DNA from: a candidate division Hyd24-12 bacterium UBA6080
GTDB lineage: Bacteria; Fermentibacterota; Fermentibacteria; Fermentibacterales; JCC-6
Assembly: GCA_002436025.1 (NCBI GenBank)
Contig: DIXM01000002.1
Location: forward strand, 248,001-312,000
Length of the DNA: 64,000 nucleotides
Direction of reading: 5' to 3'
Below, piece after piece: positions 32,332-40,778 of this stretch. Each line of letters starts with the position of its first letter. The stretch's first letter is position 1. The notes beneath the pieces are model-generated. The model was not told the DNA's origin and did not search any database. It saw only the letters and a list, made by a program, of their open reading frames with translations. The position numbers and the translations under genes were made by a program.

Positions 32332-33174
32332 ATGGGTATGAAGCGTTGGAAGCCCACCACCCCTGGTACCAGGTTCAAGGTATCGCCCGACTTCTCCGAG
32401 ATAACCAGAACCGGGGGCGAAAAGTCCCTTCTTGTGATCCTGCCAAGCAAGGCCGGCCGGAACAACAAGGGGCGCGTTACCGCCAGGCACAGGGGTGGCG
32501 GTCACAAACGCATGTACAGGATCGTAGACTTCCGCAGGAACAAGCCGGGCATTCCGGGCAGGGTCGATTCAATCGAATACGATCCGAACCGCAGCGCCAG
32601 GATCGCCCTCGTGATCTACTGCGACGGCGAGAAGCGGTACATCATTGCCCCCGAGGGTCTCGAAGTCGGTCAGACCGTTCTCAGCGGCTCCGAGGCGCCT
32701 CCCGAGATCGGCAACCATCTTCCCCTGAACAGGGTTCCTCTGGGCACAATGGTTCACAATGTCGAGATGAAGCCCGGCAAGGGCGGACAGATCGCCCGAA
32801 GCGCGGGCGCTTCGGTTCAGCTCATGGCGCGCGAGGGCGGATACGCAACTCTGCGCATGCCCTCCCGCGAGATGAGAAGGGTGCCCGCTGAGTGCATGGC
32901 CACCATCGGCCAGGTCGGAAACTCCGAGCACAATCTGGTTGTTCCCGGCAAGGCCGGAGCCAGCCGCTGGGTAGGCAGAAGACCCTACGTCAGGGGTGTT
33001 GCCATGAACCCGGTTGACCATCCCATGGGTGGTGGCGAAGGCAAGACAAGCGGTGGCCGTCATCCGTGCTCACCGTGGGGACAGCTCGCCAAGGGCCTTC
33101 GAACCCGGAAACCCAAGAAGGATTCGAACAAACTCATCTTAAGGCGCAGACCCACCGGAAAGAGGAGGAAGTAG
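32332..33174 (+). CDS. rplB: 50S ribosomal protein L2
   Basis: L2 is needed for peptidyl-transferase activity and subunit joining. 280 residues, starting MGMKRWKPTTPGTRF, with RHRGGGHKRMYR and the C-terminal GVAMNPVDHPMGGGEGK that contains the essential His. It begins 2 nt after the rplW stop. Confidence 0.97.
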   Translation: MGMKRWKPTTPGTRFKVSPDFSEITRTGGEKSLLVILPSKAGRNNKGRVTARHRGGGHKRMYRIVDFRRNKPGIPGRVDSIEYDPNRSARIALVIYCDGEKRYIIAPEGLEVGQTVLSGSEAPPEIGNHLPLNRVPLGTMVHNVEMKPGKGGQIARSAGASVQLMAREGGYATLRMPSREMRRVPAECMATIGQVGNSEHNLVVPGKAGASRWVGRRPYVRGVAMNPVDHPMGGGEGKTSGGRHPCSPWGQLAKGLRTRKPKKDSNKLILRRRPTGKRRK

Positions 33175-33176
33175 CG

Positions 33177-33443
33177 ATGGCGCGTTCCCTGAAAAAAGGC
33201 CCGTTCATCGATGCCGGGCTTCTCCGGAAGGTGGAGCTCATGGGCCAGACCGGCGAAAGCAAGGTAATAAAGACCTGGGCCAGACGGTCCACGATCCCGC
33301 CGGACTTCGTAGGCCAGACATTTGCGGTACACAACGGCCGCAAGTTCGTACCGGTTTTCGTTGTGGAAAACATGGTGGGGCACAAGCTCGGCGAGTTCGC
33401 CCCCACCCGGACCTTCCGCGGTCACCGCGAGAAGAAGAAGTAG
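33177..33443 (+). CDS. rpsS: 30S ribosomal protein S19
   Basis: S19 binds the 30S head next to S13. 88 residues, MARSLKKGPFIDAGLL at the start and FAPTRTFRGH-type sequence at the end. The frame is open back to 33066 inside rplB, but the ATG at 33177 follows AGAGGAGG and gives the family N terminus and length. Confidence 0.96.
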   Translation: MARSLKKGPFIDAGLLRKVELMGQTGESKVIKTWARRSTIPPDFVGQTFAVHNGRKFVPVFVVENMVGHKLGEFAPTRTFRGHREKKK

Positions 33444-33453
33444 GGGTGGGAAA

Positions 33454-33819
33454 ATGGAAGCCGTAGCAAAGGCCAGATTTGTCAGGGTTCCCCCCCGGAA
33501 GGCCAGGCAGGTCGCCGACCTCATCCGGGGCAAATCCGTTGGCCAGGCGCTGTCCATACTCATGACAGTGCCCAAGGTTGCCTCGAAGATCATCGCCAAG
33601 ACACTCGATTCCGCTGTGGCGAACGCCGTCTTTCTCTCCGACGGCGCCAAGCTCGAGGCTGAGAAAATGAAGGTCTCCCTTATCACCGTGGACGAGGGCC
33701 CCATGGTTGCCCGCTGGCGTCCCAGGGCCAGGGGCAGGGCCACACGCATTGTTCACCGGACCAGTCACATCACCGTCAGGGTCAGCCAGGGTGAAGCTGC
33801 CGGACCGGAGAAGAGGTAA
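33454..33819 (+). CDS. rplV: 50S ribosomal protein L22
   Basis: L22 extends a beta hairpin into the exit tunnel. 121 residues with VRVPPRKARQVADLIRGKSV at the start and the tunnel hairpin RWRPRARGRATRI near the end. The ATG at 33454 was chosen over the longer open frame from 33322, which lies inside rpsS. Confidence 0.96.
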   Translation: MEAVAKARFVRVPPRKARQVADLIRGKSVGQALSILMTVPKVASKIIAKTLDSAVANAVFLSDGAKLEAEKMKVSLITVDEGPMVARWRPRARGRATRIVHRTSHITVRVSQGEAAGPEKR

Positions 33820-33821
33820 AC

Positions 33822-34475
33822 ATGGGACAGAAGACAAATCCTATCGGCCTCAGGCTGGGGATCACCAGAAGCTGGGACTCGGTCTGGTTCGCCAAGGGCA
33901 GGAATTTCGCGAAGCTGGTTGAAGAGGACGCAAGGATCAGAAAGTACATCCTTCTGAACCCTCTCCTCGACAAGGCCCAGATAAGCAAGGTCCAGATACT
34001 CAGGAAGCCCCAGGAAGTGCATATCGCCATCAGCACGGCAAGACCCGGCATGGTCATCGGCACGAGGGGCAAGACCATCGACAAGCTCACCAGCGAACTC
34101 ACCGCCCTCACCGACAAGACCGTGAAGGTCAAGGTTGACCAGATCGACAATCCGGAAGTGAGCGCAGTCCTGGTCGCCGAGAACGTCGCCAGGCAACTGG
34201 AGAACAGGGTTTCGGTCAGAAGGGCCATAAAGAGAACAATATCCGACACGATAAGGGCCGGTGCTCTGGGAATCAAGGTTTCCTGTTCCGGCAGGCTGGG
34301 CGGAGCGGAGATGTCCAGGATCAACACGTACCATGAGGGCCGGGTTCCCCTGCACACCCTCAGGGCGGACATCGACTTCGCCAGGGCCGTCTCCCGTACC
34401 ACATACGGCGTGATCGGCGTTAAGGTCTGGATCTATGTGGGCGATGTTCACGAAGCCCCCGTGGCCGGATCCTGA
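33822..34475 (+). CDS. rpsC: 30S ribosomal protein S3
   Basis: S3 lines the mRNA entry channel. 217 residues: MGQKTNPIGLRLG start, KH domain with PGMVIGTRGKTIDKL, and C-terminal GRLGGAEMSR and TTYGVIGVKVWIY. Starts 2 nt after rplV. Confidence 0.97.
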   Translation: MGQKTNPIGLRLGITRSWDSVWFAKGRNFAKLVEEDARIRKYILLNPLLDKAQISKVQILRKPQEVHIAISTARPGMVIGTRGKTIDKLTSELTALTDKTVKVKVDQIDNPEVSAVLVAENVARQLENRVSVRRAIKRTISDTIRAGALGIKVSCSGRLGGAEMSRINTYHEGRVPLHTLRADIDFARAVSRTTYGVIGVKVWIYVGDVHEAPVAGS

Positions 34476-34492
34476 GAGAGTGGTGATGCAGC

Positions 34493-34915
34493 ATGTTGAT
34501 GCCGAAAAGAACTAAGTACCGGAAACAGCACCGGGGAAGAATGCGGGGAATGGCCAAGGGCGGCGCCGAGGTTTCCTTCGGTGAATTCGGCCTTCAGGCC
34601 CTGGCCCCGGGTTGGATCACGAGCGCCCAGATCGAGGCAGCCCGAATCGCCATGACCAGACACATCAAGAGGGGCGGAAAGGTTTGGATCAGGGTCTTCC
34701 CTGACAAACCCATCACTGCCACCCCTCTGGAAACAAGGATGGGCAAGGGCAAGGGGCCGGTTGAGGGCTGGGTTGCCGTAATAAGACCCGGCCGGGTGAT
34801 GTTTGAAATCGAGGGAGTGGCACCGGAAACCGCCAGGGAGGCCATGCGCCTCGCCGGGCACAAGCTGCCGGTGGCAACCCGTTTCGTGATCAGGGATAAG
34901 GAGGCTCACCAGTGA
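34493..34915 (+). CDS. rplP: 50S ribosomal protein L16
   Basis: L16 organises the A-site side of the peptidyl-transferase centre. 140 residues, MLMPKRTKYRKQHRGRMRG at the start and RMGKGKGPVEGWVA in the middle. The stop overlaps the rpmC GTG start by 4 nt. Confidence 0.97.
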   Translation: MLMPKRTKYRKQHRGRMRGMAKGGAEVSFGEFGLQALAPGWITSAQIEAARIAMTRHIKRGGKVWIRVFPDKPITATPLETRMGKGKGPVEGWVAVIRPGRVMFEIEGVAPETAREAMRLAGHKLPVATRFVIRDKEAHQ

Positions 34916-35130
34916 AACCTCATGAATTCCGGGCCATGAGCAGGGATGAGCTTGAGGAACAGGTGAGAGAGCTCCAGAGGGAGATTTTCAACCTCAGGTT
35001 CCGCAAGGCGGCCCAGCAGCTCGACAACCCGGTGAAGGTTCGCATGGTCCGGAAAGATCTGGCCCGGGCCTTGTCCATTCTTCATGAGATAGACATGGGC
35101 ATTGAAACCAAAGCCGGGGAAGGGAACTGA
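34912..35130 (+). CDS. rpmC: 50S ribosomal protein L29
   Basis: L29 sits beside L23 at the tunnel exit. 72 residues, two-helix hairpin with the conserved LREIFNLRFRKA-like core (LQREIFNLRFRKAAQQ) and VRMVRKDLARALSIL. GTG start (GTGA overlap with rplP) with AGGAGG 8 nt upstream. Confidence 0.95.
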   Translation: MKPHEFRAMSRDELEEQVRELQREIFNLRFRKAAQQLDNPVKVRMVRKDLARALSILHEIDMGIETKAGEGN

Positions 35131-35132
35131 CC

Positions 35133-35396
35133 ATGGCCGAAACAAGAGTAGGAAACAGAAGAGTGCTTCGTGGAACCGTGGTTTCGAGCGCCATGGACAA
35201 GACCGCAGTGGTGGAAGTCACCTCGGTCAAGGCTCACCCGGCCTACAAGAAGCGCGTTCGAAGCAGCAGCAGGTATTACGCCCACGACGAGAACAACCAG
35301 TGCGCCGTGGGGGATGTGGTTACCATCGCGGAAACCCGCCCCCTCTCCAGACTCAAGAGATGGCGCCTGATTGAGATCGTCGAGAAGGCCAAGTAG
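35133..35396 (+). CDS. rpsQ: 30S ribosomal protein S17
   Basis: S17 is an early 16S rRNA-binding protein with an OB fold. 87 residues with GTVVSSAMDKTAVVEV, YAHDENNQCAVGDVV and ETRPLSRLKRWRL, all family hallmarks. Two nt after rpmC. Confidence 0.96.
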   Translation: MAETRVGNRRVLRGTVVSSAMDKTAVVEVTSVKAHPAYKKRVRSSSRYYAHDENNQCAVGDVVTIAETRPLSRLKRWRLIEIVEKAK

Positions 35397-35407
35397 GGAG
35401 GCCGGAT

Positions 35408-35773
35408 ATGATTCAGGTGTTATCAAGGCTCAAGGTAGCCGACAACTCCGGCGCCCGGGAGGTCATGTGCATCAAGGTACTGGGTGGTACCGGGCGTCGG
35501 TACGCCTACATCGGTGACCTCATCGTGGTCACCGTGAAAGAGTCGTCCCCCGGTGGGACGGTGAAGAAGAGCGATGTCAGAAGGGCGGTTGTGGTCCGCA
35601 CCCGCAAGGAACTCAACCGTGCCGACGGCTCAAGTGTAAGGTTCGACGACAACGCCGCAGTGATCCTTGACGACGCCGGTCAGCCCGTGGCCACAAGGAT
35701 CTTCGGTCCGGTGGGTCGTGAGCTTCGTCAGCGTTTCATGAAGATCGTCTCGCTGGCGCCGGAGGTGATTTAG
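35408..35773 (+). CDS. rplN: 50S ribosomal protein L14
   Basis: L14 contacts the 30S subunit and is the target of the silencing factor RsfS. 121 residues: MIQVLSRLKVADNSGAREV start, GDLIVVTVKE, and C-terminal RIFGPVGRELR. AGGGAGG lies before the ATG. Confidence 0.97.
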   Translation: MIQVLSRLKVADNSGAREVMCIKVLGGTGRRYAYIGDLIVVTVKESSPGGTVKKSDVRRAVVVRTRKELNRADGSSVRFDDNAAVILDDAGQPVATRIFGPVGRELRQRFMKIVSLAPEVI

Positions 35774-35774
35774 G

Positions 35775-36092
35775 ATGCATGTGCGCAAGGGCGACAAGGT
35801 TCTTGTCATCACCGGAAACGACAAGGGCAAGAGCGGCAAGGTGCTGAAGGTCTTCCGGGACAGGAACAAGGCAGTTGTGGAAGGCGTCAGGATCATCAAG
35901 CGCCACACCCGTCCGTCCCAGAAGAACCAGCAGGGTGGAATTGTGGAGAAGGAAGCCCCCATCGATGCTTCGAATCTTCAGGTGATCTGCCCTGACTGCG
36001 GCAAGGCTTCGGGCATGAGCCGTGTCAGGGATGAAGACGGCAATCTCTCTCGCAAGTGCAAGGCTTGCGGCGAGATCATCACTGCGGGATAG
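35775..36092 (+). CDS. rplX: 50S ribosomal protein L24
   Basis: L24 initiates 50S assembly. 105 residues with a KOW motif (RKGDKVLVITGNDKGKSGKV) and NxVKRHTRPSQ-type sequence. The C-terminal third has two CxxC pairs (CPDC and CKAC), the zinc-ribbon form found in many L24 proteins. One nt after rplN. Confidence 0.96.
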   Translation: MHVRKGDKVLVITGNDKGKSGKVLKVFRDRNKAVVEGVRIIKRHTRPSQKNQQGGIVEKEAPIDASNLQVICPDCGKASGMSRVRDEDGNLSRKCKACGEIITAG

Positions 36093-36100
36093 GAGACTGA

Positions 36101-36676
36101 ATGAGCGAGAACACCATGCCCAGGCTCAAGCAGATCTACCGGCAGGAGGTCCGCGGCAAGATGCTTGAGAAATTCAACTACACCAACGCCATGCAGACCC
36201 CGGGTCTGACCAAGATCGTGGTCAACATGGGGCTTGGCAAAGAAGCGATGGACAACGCCAACAACGTTACCAGCGCCCAATCCCAGATGGAGGCCATAAC
36301 CGGCCAGAAGAGCGTTGTGGCGAAGGCCAAGAAATCCGTCGCGGCTTTCAGACTTCGCGAAGGAATGCCCATCGGGGTGTTCACCACCCTCAGGGGTGAC
36401 AGGATGTGGGAGTATCTTGACCGGCTCATCAATTTCGCACTGCCCCAGGTGCGCGATTTCCGCGGACTGCCTTCAAAGGGGTTCGACGGAAGGGGCAACT
36501 ACAATTTCGGAGTCGAGGAACAGGCGATCTTCCCCGAAATCGACGTGGACAAGATTGACAAGTTCAGGGGGATGAACATCACCATCGTCACCACAGCCAG
36601 GAACGATGAAGAAGGCCTCGAGCTTCTCAGCCTCCTGGGAATGCCATTCCGTCGCAGTGGCAGAAGGGGGGCGTAG
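36101..36676 (+). CDS. rplE: 50S ribosomal protein L5
   Basis: L5 binds 5S rRNA and contacts the P-site tRNA. 191 residues with TKIVVNMGLGKEAMDN, FRLREGMPIGVFTTLRGDRM, and RDFRGLPSKGFDGRGNYNFG. The starting ATG follows GGAG within 8 nt. Confidence 0.97.
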   Translation: MSENTMPRLKQIYRQEVRGKMLEKFNYTNAMQTPGLTKIVVNMGLGKEAMDNANNVTSAQSQMEAITGQKSVVAKAKKSVAAFRLREGMPIGVFTTLRGDRMWEYLDRLINFALPQVRDFRGLPSKGFDGRGNYNFGVEEQAIFPEIDVDKIDKFRGMNITIVTTARNDEEGLELLSLLGMPFRRSGRRGA

Positions 36677-36677
36677 A

Positions 36678-36863
36678 ATGGCGAAGAAGAGCCTGATCGC
36701 CAAACAGAAAAGACCCGCCAAGTTCCAGGTCAGGAACTACAACAGGTGCACTCTCTGCGGAAGGCCGAGGGGCTTTCTGCGAATGTTCGGAATATGTCGG
36801 ATCTGCTTCAGGGATATGGCCAACAGGGGTCTTATTCCTGGTATCCGCAAGGCTAGCTGGTAG
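36678..36863 (+). CDS. rpsN: 30S ribosomal protein S14, zinc-binding type Z
   Basis: 61 residues, the short form with four zinc ligands Cys24, Cys27, Cys40 and Cys43. Sequence GRPRGFLRMFGICRICF is typical. The frame is open back into rplE, but the ATG at 36678 gives the usual MAKKSLIAK start. One nt after rplE. A zinc-free paralogue, if there is one, is not in this window. Confidence 0.96.
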   Translation: MAKKSLIAKQKRPAKFQVRNYNRCTLCGRPRGFLRMFGICRICFRDMANRGLIPGIRKASW

Positions 36864-36876
36864 GAAGGGGTAAAAC

Positions 36877-37272
36877 ATGTCAATGACCGACCCGATAGCC
36901 GACATGCTGACCCGGATCAGGAACGCTTCCTCGGCGGGCCACAAGATGGTTGATATTCCTGCGTCGAAATTGAAGGCCAGCATCGCCAGGGTCCTCTACA
37001 ACCATGGCTTCATTCTCGGCTTCCGCAGAATCGAAGACGGGAAACAGGGGGTGCTCAGGGTTTACCTGGCATACAGGAACGGAACACCCCTGATCGTGGG
37101 AATAAAAAGAATCTCCAAGCCCGGGTGCAGAGTGTACGCCGGTGTTGATACCCTTCCCAGAGTCATGGGAGGCAGAGGGCTGGCAGTACTCACCACGCCC
37201 AGGGGGATCATCACCGATTTCGAGGCCAGGAAACACAACGTGGGCGGCGAAGTGCTGCTCCACGTCTGGTAA
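36877..37272 (+). CDS. rpsH: 30S ribosomal protein S8
   Basis: S8 binds helix 21 of 16S rRNA and in E. coli represses the spc operon. 131 residues, MSMTDPIADMLTRIRNAS at the start, RISKPGCRVY and GLAVLTTPRGIITD near the end. Confidence 0.97.
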   Translation: MSMTDPIADMLTRIRNASSAGHKMVDIPASKLKASIARVLYNHGFILGFRRIEDGKQGVLRVYLAYRNGTPLIVGIKRISKPGCRVYAGVDTLPRVMGGRGLAVLTTPRGIITDFEARKHNVGGEVLLHVW

Positions 37273-37285
37273 GCGGGGGTAGGGA

Positions 37286-37831
37286 ATGTCAAGAATCGGA
37301 AAGCTTCCCATCCCCCTCCAAGGCGCAAAGGTGACCCTCTCCGGTAATACCGTGACAGCGGTCGGCGCCCGGGGGGAGGACACTTTCGTCCTCCCGGATG
37401 GGATAACAATTGAGGTCACCGGCGAGATGGTGAACGTCAATCGCCGGGATGACAGCCCGGATCAGCGCCGGCTTCACGGCGTGACCCGCGCCCAGCTCAA
37501 CAACCGAATCCTCGGTGTGACGCGGGGTCACACACTTGAACTGGTTGTTCAGGGCAAGGGTTACCAGGCTGAGCTCGTGGGAAAAGCGATTGAAATGCAG
37601 ATCGGTTTTTCCCACAAAGTCGTGGTTTCCATTCCCGAAGGGCTGAAGGTCGAACTCAAGCTGGGCCAGAACACGTTCAGCCTGGTCATTGCCGGGAACG
37701 ACAAGCAGCTCGTGGGGAACTTCGCTTCAACACTCTACAAGATCAGGCCGGTTGAACCCTACAACCTCATCGGGTTCCGGTACAGCGACCAGCAGATAAA
37801 GCGCAAGGCCGCCAAGTCTGCAACAAGTTAG
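37286..37831 (+). CDS. rplF: 50S ribosomal protein L6
   Basis: L6 lies beside the sarcin-ricin loop. 181 residues, MSRIGKLPIPLQGAKV start, VQGKGYQAELVGKAIEMQIGFSH in the second domain, and an RPVEPYNLIGFRYSDQ C terminus. Confidence 0.96.
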   Translation: MSRIGKLPIPLQGAKVTLSGNTVTAVGARGEDTFVLPDGITIEVTGEMVNVNRRDDSPDQRRLHGVTRAQLNNRILGVTRGHTLELVVQGKGYQAELVGKAIEMQIGFSHKVVVSIPEGLKVELKLGQNTFSLVIAGNDKQLVGNFASTLYKIRPVEPYNLIGFRYSDQQIKRKAAKSATS

Positions 37832-37847
37832 AAGAACGGAGGCAATC

Positions 37848-38210
37848 ATGTCCAAACCTGACAGAATTCAGCGCCTCCTTCGCCGGCACAGGAGCATCAG
37901 GAAGAAGATCTCAGGAACAGCGGAGCGACCCAGGCTTTTCGTCCGGCGGACCAACCGGCACATGCTTGCGAGTCTCATCGATGACCAGGCTGGCAGGACG
38001 CTGCTCTCCCTCACCACCGACTCCAGGGAGATCGGGGAAGCAGCAACCGGGAGCAAAAGCGACAGGGCTGCGTTCCTCGGAGCAAAACTGGCTGAAAAGG
38101 CCAGGGCGATAGGCGTTGAAAAAGTAGTATTTGACCGGGGCGGTCATCCCTTCCACGGTAGGGTGAAGGCTCTGGCTGAAAAAGCCCGCGAAGGCGGACT
38201 GGTTTTCTAG
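37848..38210 (+). CDS. rplR: 50S ribosomal protein L18
   Basis: L18 binds 5S rRNA with L5 and L25. 120 residues with the basic N terminus RRHRSIRKKISGTAERPRL, FVRRTNRHMLASLID and VVFDRGGHPFHGRVKALAE. AACGGAGG precedes the ATG. Confidence 0.96.
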   Translation: MSKPDRIQRLLRRHRSIRKKISGTAERPRLFVRRTNRHMLASLIDDQAGRTLLSLTTDSREIGEAATGSKSDRAAFLGAKLAEKARAIGVEKVVFDRGGHPFHGRVKALAEKAREGGLVF

Positions 38211-38220
38211 GGGGCTCTCA

Positions 38221-38850
38221 ATGGCTGAAGAAAAACAGGGCGGAAGGTCTTCCCGGGGCACAGGAGCTGCCGGTGGCGGCCCGGGCGCCAGAGGTAACAG
38301 GACTCCCAAGGATCGCAAGGAAGCCAAGGGCAGACAGCGCAAGCCCGAAGTGGTCGAGGACGACGGCCTGGTGGACAGGCTGATAGCGGTCAACCGCTGC
38401 GCCAAGGTCACCAAGGGCGGCAGAACCTTCGGCTTCAACGCCATCGTTGCCGTGGGAGACCAGAACGGCAAGGTCGGCGTCGGTCTCGGAAAGGCTACCG
38501 AGCTTCCCGAATCAATCAGGAAGGCTACCGAAGCCGCCAAGAAGAGCATGATCGAGATTCCAATGATGGACAACCGCACGCTGCCCCACGTCATCGTGGG
38601 CAGGTACGGAGCGGGGCAGGTTCTGCTTCGTCCCGCCAGCCCCGGAACGGGTGTCATCGCCGGAAGCGCCGTGCGCGCCATAATGGAGTGCGCCGGTGTC
38701 AAAGACGTTCTCACCAAGGCTCAGGGCACAAGCAACCCGCACAATGTGGTCAAGGCCACCATGAGCGGGCTGACCGATCTCATCACGATCACCAGGGTGA
38801 GTGCCATCCGGTCCAAGATCGTCGCCGGAAGGACGGAGAACAATGGCTGA
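38221..38850 (+). CDS. rpsE: 30S ribosomal protein S5 with N-terminal extension
   Basis: S5 guards decoding fidelity and the mRNA entry channel. 209 residues, about 40 longer than E. coli S5. The extra part is a Gly/Arg/Lys-rich, probably disordered N terminus (about 1-42, with GGRSSRGTGAAGGGPGARG). The core is normal: RCAKVTKGGRTFGFNAIV, GVGLGKATELPESIRKA and RPASPGTGVIAGSAVRAI. The stop overlaps the rpmD ATG by 8 nt. Confidence 0.96.
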   Translation: MAEEKQGGRSSRGTGAAGGGPGARGNRTPKDRKEAKGRQRKPEVVEDDGLVDRLIAVNRCAKVTKGGRTFGFNAIVAVGDQNGKVGVGLGKATELPESIRKATEAAKKSMIEIPMMDNRTLPHVIVGRYGAGQVLLRPASPGTGVIAGSAVRAIMECAGVKDVLTKAQGTSNPHNVVKATMSGLTDLITITRVSAIRSKIVAGRTENNG

Positions 38851-39034
38851 GGCAAAACTCAGGATCACCAAGGTGAAGAGCTGCATCGGAAGGCAGGAAG
38901 TGCAGAAGCGCACACTTGCCGCCCTCGGGCTCAGAAAGATCAACCAGGTGGTTGAACAGCCGGATAACCCGCAGACCAGGGGCATGGTTTTCAGGGTTCG
39001 CCATCTTGTTAAAGTGGAAGAGGTGAAGGCATGA
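38843..39034 (+). CDS. rpmD: 50S ribosomal protein L30
   Basis: 63 residues with LRITKVKSCIGRQEVQKRTL and GLRKINQVVEQPDNPQTRGM, the full L30 signature. The ATG at 38843 lies in the end of rpsE; the frame is open slightly further up, but the shorter start gives the normal length. The end overlaps rplO by 4 nt (ATGA). Confidence 0.95.
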   Translation: MAEAKLRITKVKSCIGRQEVQKRTLAALGLRKINQVVEQPDNPQTRGMVFRVRHLVKVEEVKA

Positions 39035-39474
39035 GAAGGCTGCAACACCTCCGTCCCGCCGATGGCGCCACCAAGGACCGCCTTCGAAGGGGATGCGGCC
39101 GGGGAACCGGCAACGGCGGAACTGCCGGCAAGGGCCACAAGGGCCAGAAGGCAAGGGGGAAGATCCACCCCTGGTTCGAGGGCGGACAGCTCCCCATCCA
39201 CCGCAGGATGACACACAAGGGGTTCAGCAATTTCAGGTTCGCCATCGACTACCAGGTCGTGAACGTCGGGATGCTGAACAGATTCGAGAACTCAACGGTG
39301 ATCACCCCGGACATTCTCAAGTGCGCGGGCCTCATCTCTTCCCGGAACAAGCCGGTGAAGATCCTCGGCGACGGCGCGCTTGAGAAGGAACTCACGGTCT
39401 GCGCCCACGCGTTCACCCAGAGCGCTCTCGAGACCATCAAGTCCGCCGGGGGGACCGCAGAGGTGATCGGCTGA
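39031..39474 (+). CDS. rplO: 50S ribosomal protein L15
   Basis: L15 is a late-assembly protein. 147 residues with the glycine-rich N terminus RRGCGRGTGNGGTAGKGHKG and FEGGQLPIHRRMTHKGFSN. C-terminal domain ends SAGGTAEVIG. It shares one base with secY. Confidence 0.96.
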   Translation: MRRLQHLRPADGATKDRLRRGCGRGTGNGGTAGKGHKGQKARGKIHPWFEGGQLPIHRRMTHKGFSNFRFAIDYQVVNVGMLNRFENSTVITPDILKCAGLISSRNKPVKILGDGALEKELTVCAHAFTQSALETIKSAGGTAEVIG

Positions 39475-40778
39475 TGCGCGGTTTCGAAAGCATCATGAAG
39501 ATACAGGAGCTGAGGAAGAAGATCATATACACCTTCCTGCTCCTGGCGGTTTACCGCATCGGCGGGCACATCCCTGTTCCCGGTATCGATGGTTCCGCCC
39601 TTCAGGAGGCCTTTAACTCCGCCGGCGGCATGATGGGCATGTATGACCTGTTCGTGGGCGGCGCCCTCAGCAGGGCAAGCATTTTCGCGCTGGGGATCAT
39701 GCCCTACATCTCTGCCTCGATCATCATCCAGCTCCTCACTTCCGTGGTGCCCTACTTCGAGAAACTGAAGAAGGAGGGCGAAGCCGGCAGACAGAAGATG
39801 ACCGAGATCACCCGTTACGGCACGGTGCTTCTTGGGTTGATCCAGGGCCTGGGCATCTCCCAGTTCATCGTGGGCATGAATCAGCAGGTTCCCGGGGTAG
39901 TACCCAATCCCGGTCTGGGTTTCACCCTGCAGACGGTCCTCACCCTGATCACCGGCACCATATTCGTGATGTGGCTGGGCGAGCGCATCAGTGAGCGGGG
40001 CGTGGGCAACGGCATAAGCCTCATCATCTTCGCCGGCATCGTCGGGGATATCCCCCAGGCTGTGATATCGCTCTACAGAGATGTCTTCGTGCTTCAGCAG
40101 ACCAACTTCATGAGCATGATATTCCTTTTGGTGTTCATGTTCGCCACTGTGGCTTTCGTTGTCCTGATGACCGAAGCCCAGCGCAAGATTCCCGTCACCT
40201 ACGCCAAGCAGGTGAGGGGAAGGAAGGTCTACGGCGGCCAGAGCACGTTCATTCCCATCCGCCTCAACACCGCTGGGGTGATCCCCGTGATCTTCGCCCA
40301 GTCCTTCATGATGTTCCCGTCCTCCATAGCGATGTTCTTCCCCAACTCCGGAATAGATGACTGGGTGAACAGCTGGCTCTCCCCGGGGGGCGCCATCTAC
40401 AACATCGTCTATGCCGTGCTCATCATCGTGTTCGCCTACGTGTACACCGCCATAACCTTCAACCCCCAGGACCTCTCCGACAACATGAAGAAGTACGGCG
40501 GTTTCATTCCGGGCAGAAAACCGGGCAAGTCCACGGCGAAGTACATCGAGCGGGTCCTTGTCAGAGTTACGCTTCCGGGAGCCATCTTCCTGGCCCTGAT
40601 CGCTGTGCTTCCCATGATCCTCATCAGGCAGATGGGCGTGAACTTCATGTTCGGCGGCACCAGTCTCCTGATCGTGGTCGGGGTGGCCCTCGAAACCCTC
40701 AGACAGATCGAGACCCACCTTCTCATGAGGCATTACGATGGCTTCCTCAGCAAGGGAAGGATTCGCGGCCGCCGATGA
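39474..40778 (+). CDS. secY: Protein translocase subunit SecY
   Basis: Core of the SecYEG channel. 434 residues with ten hydrophobic helices; VYRIGGHIPVPGID near the start, GIMPYISASIIIQLL in helix 2, ERGVGNGISLIIFAGIVGDIP, and the C-terminal GTSLLIVVGVALETLRQIE. ATG shares one base with the rplO stop. The end overlaps adk by 4 nt. Confidence 0.97.
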   Translation: MRGFESIMKIQELRKKIIYTFLLLAVYRIGGHIPVPGIDGSALQEAFNSAGGMMGMYDLFVGGALSRASIFALGIMPYISASIIIQLLTSVVPYFEKLKKEGEAGRQKMTEITRYGTVLLGLIQGLGISQFIVGMNQQVPGVVPNPGLGFTLQTVLTLITGTIFVMWLGERISERGVGNGISLIIFAGIVGDIPQAVISLYRDVFVLQQTNFMSMIFLLVFMFATVAFVVLMTEAQRKIPVTYAKQVRGRKVYGGQSTFIPIRLNTAGVIPVIFAQSFMMFPSSIAMFFPNSGIDDWVNSWLSPGGAIYNIVYAVLIIVFAYVYTAITFNPQDLSDNMKKYGGFIPGRKPGKSTAKYIERVLVRVTLPGAIFLALIAVLPMILIRQMGVNFMFGGTSLLIVVGVALETLRQIETHLLMRHYDGFLSKGRIRGRR

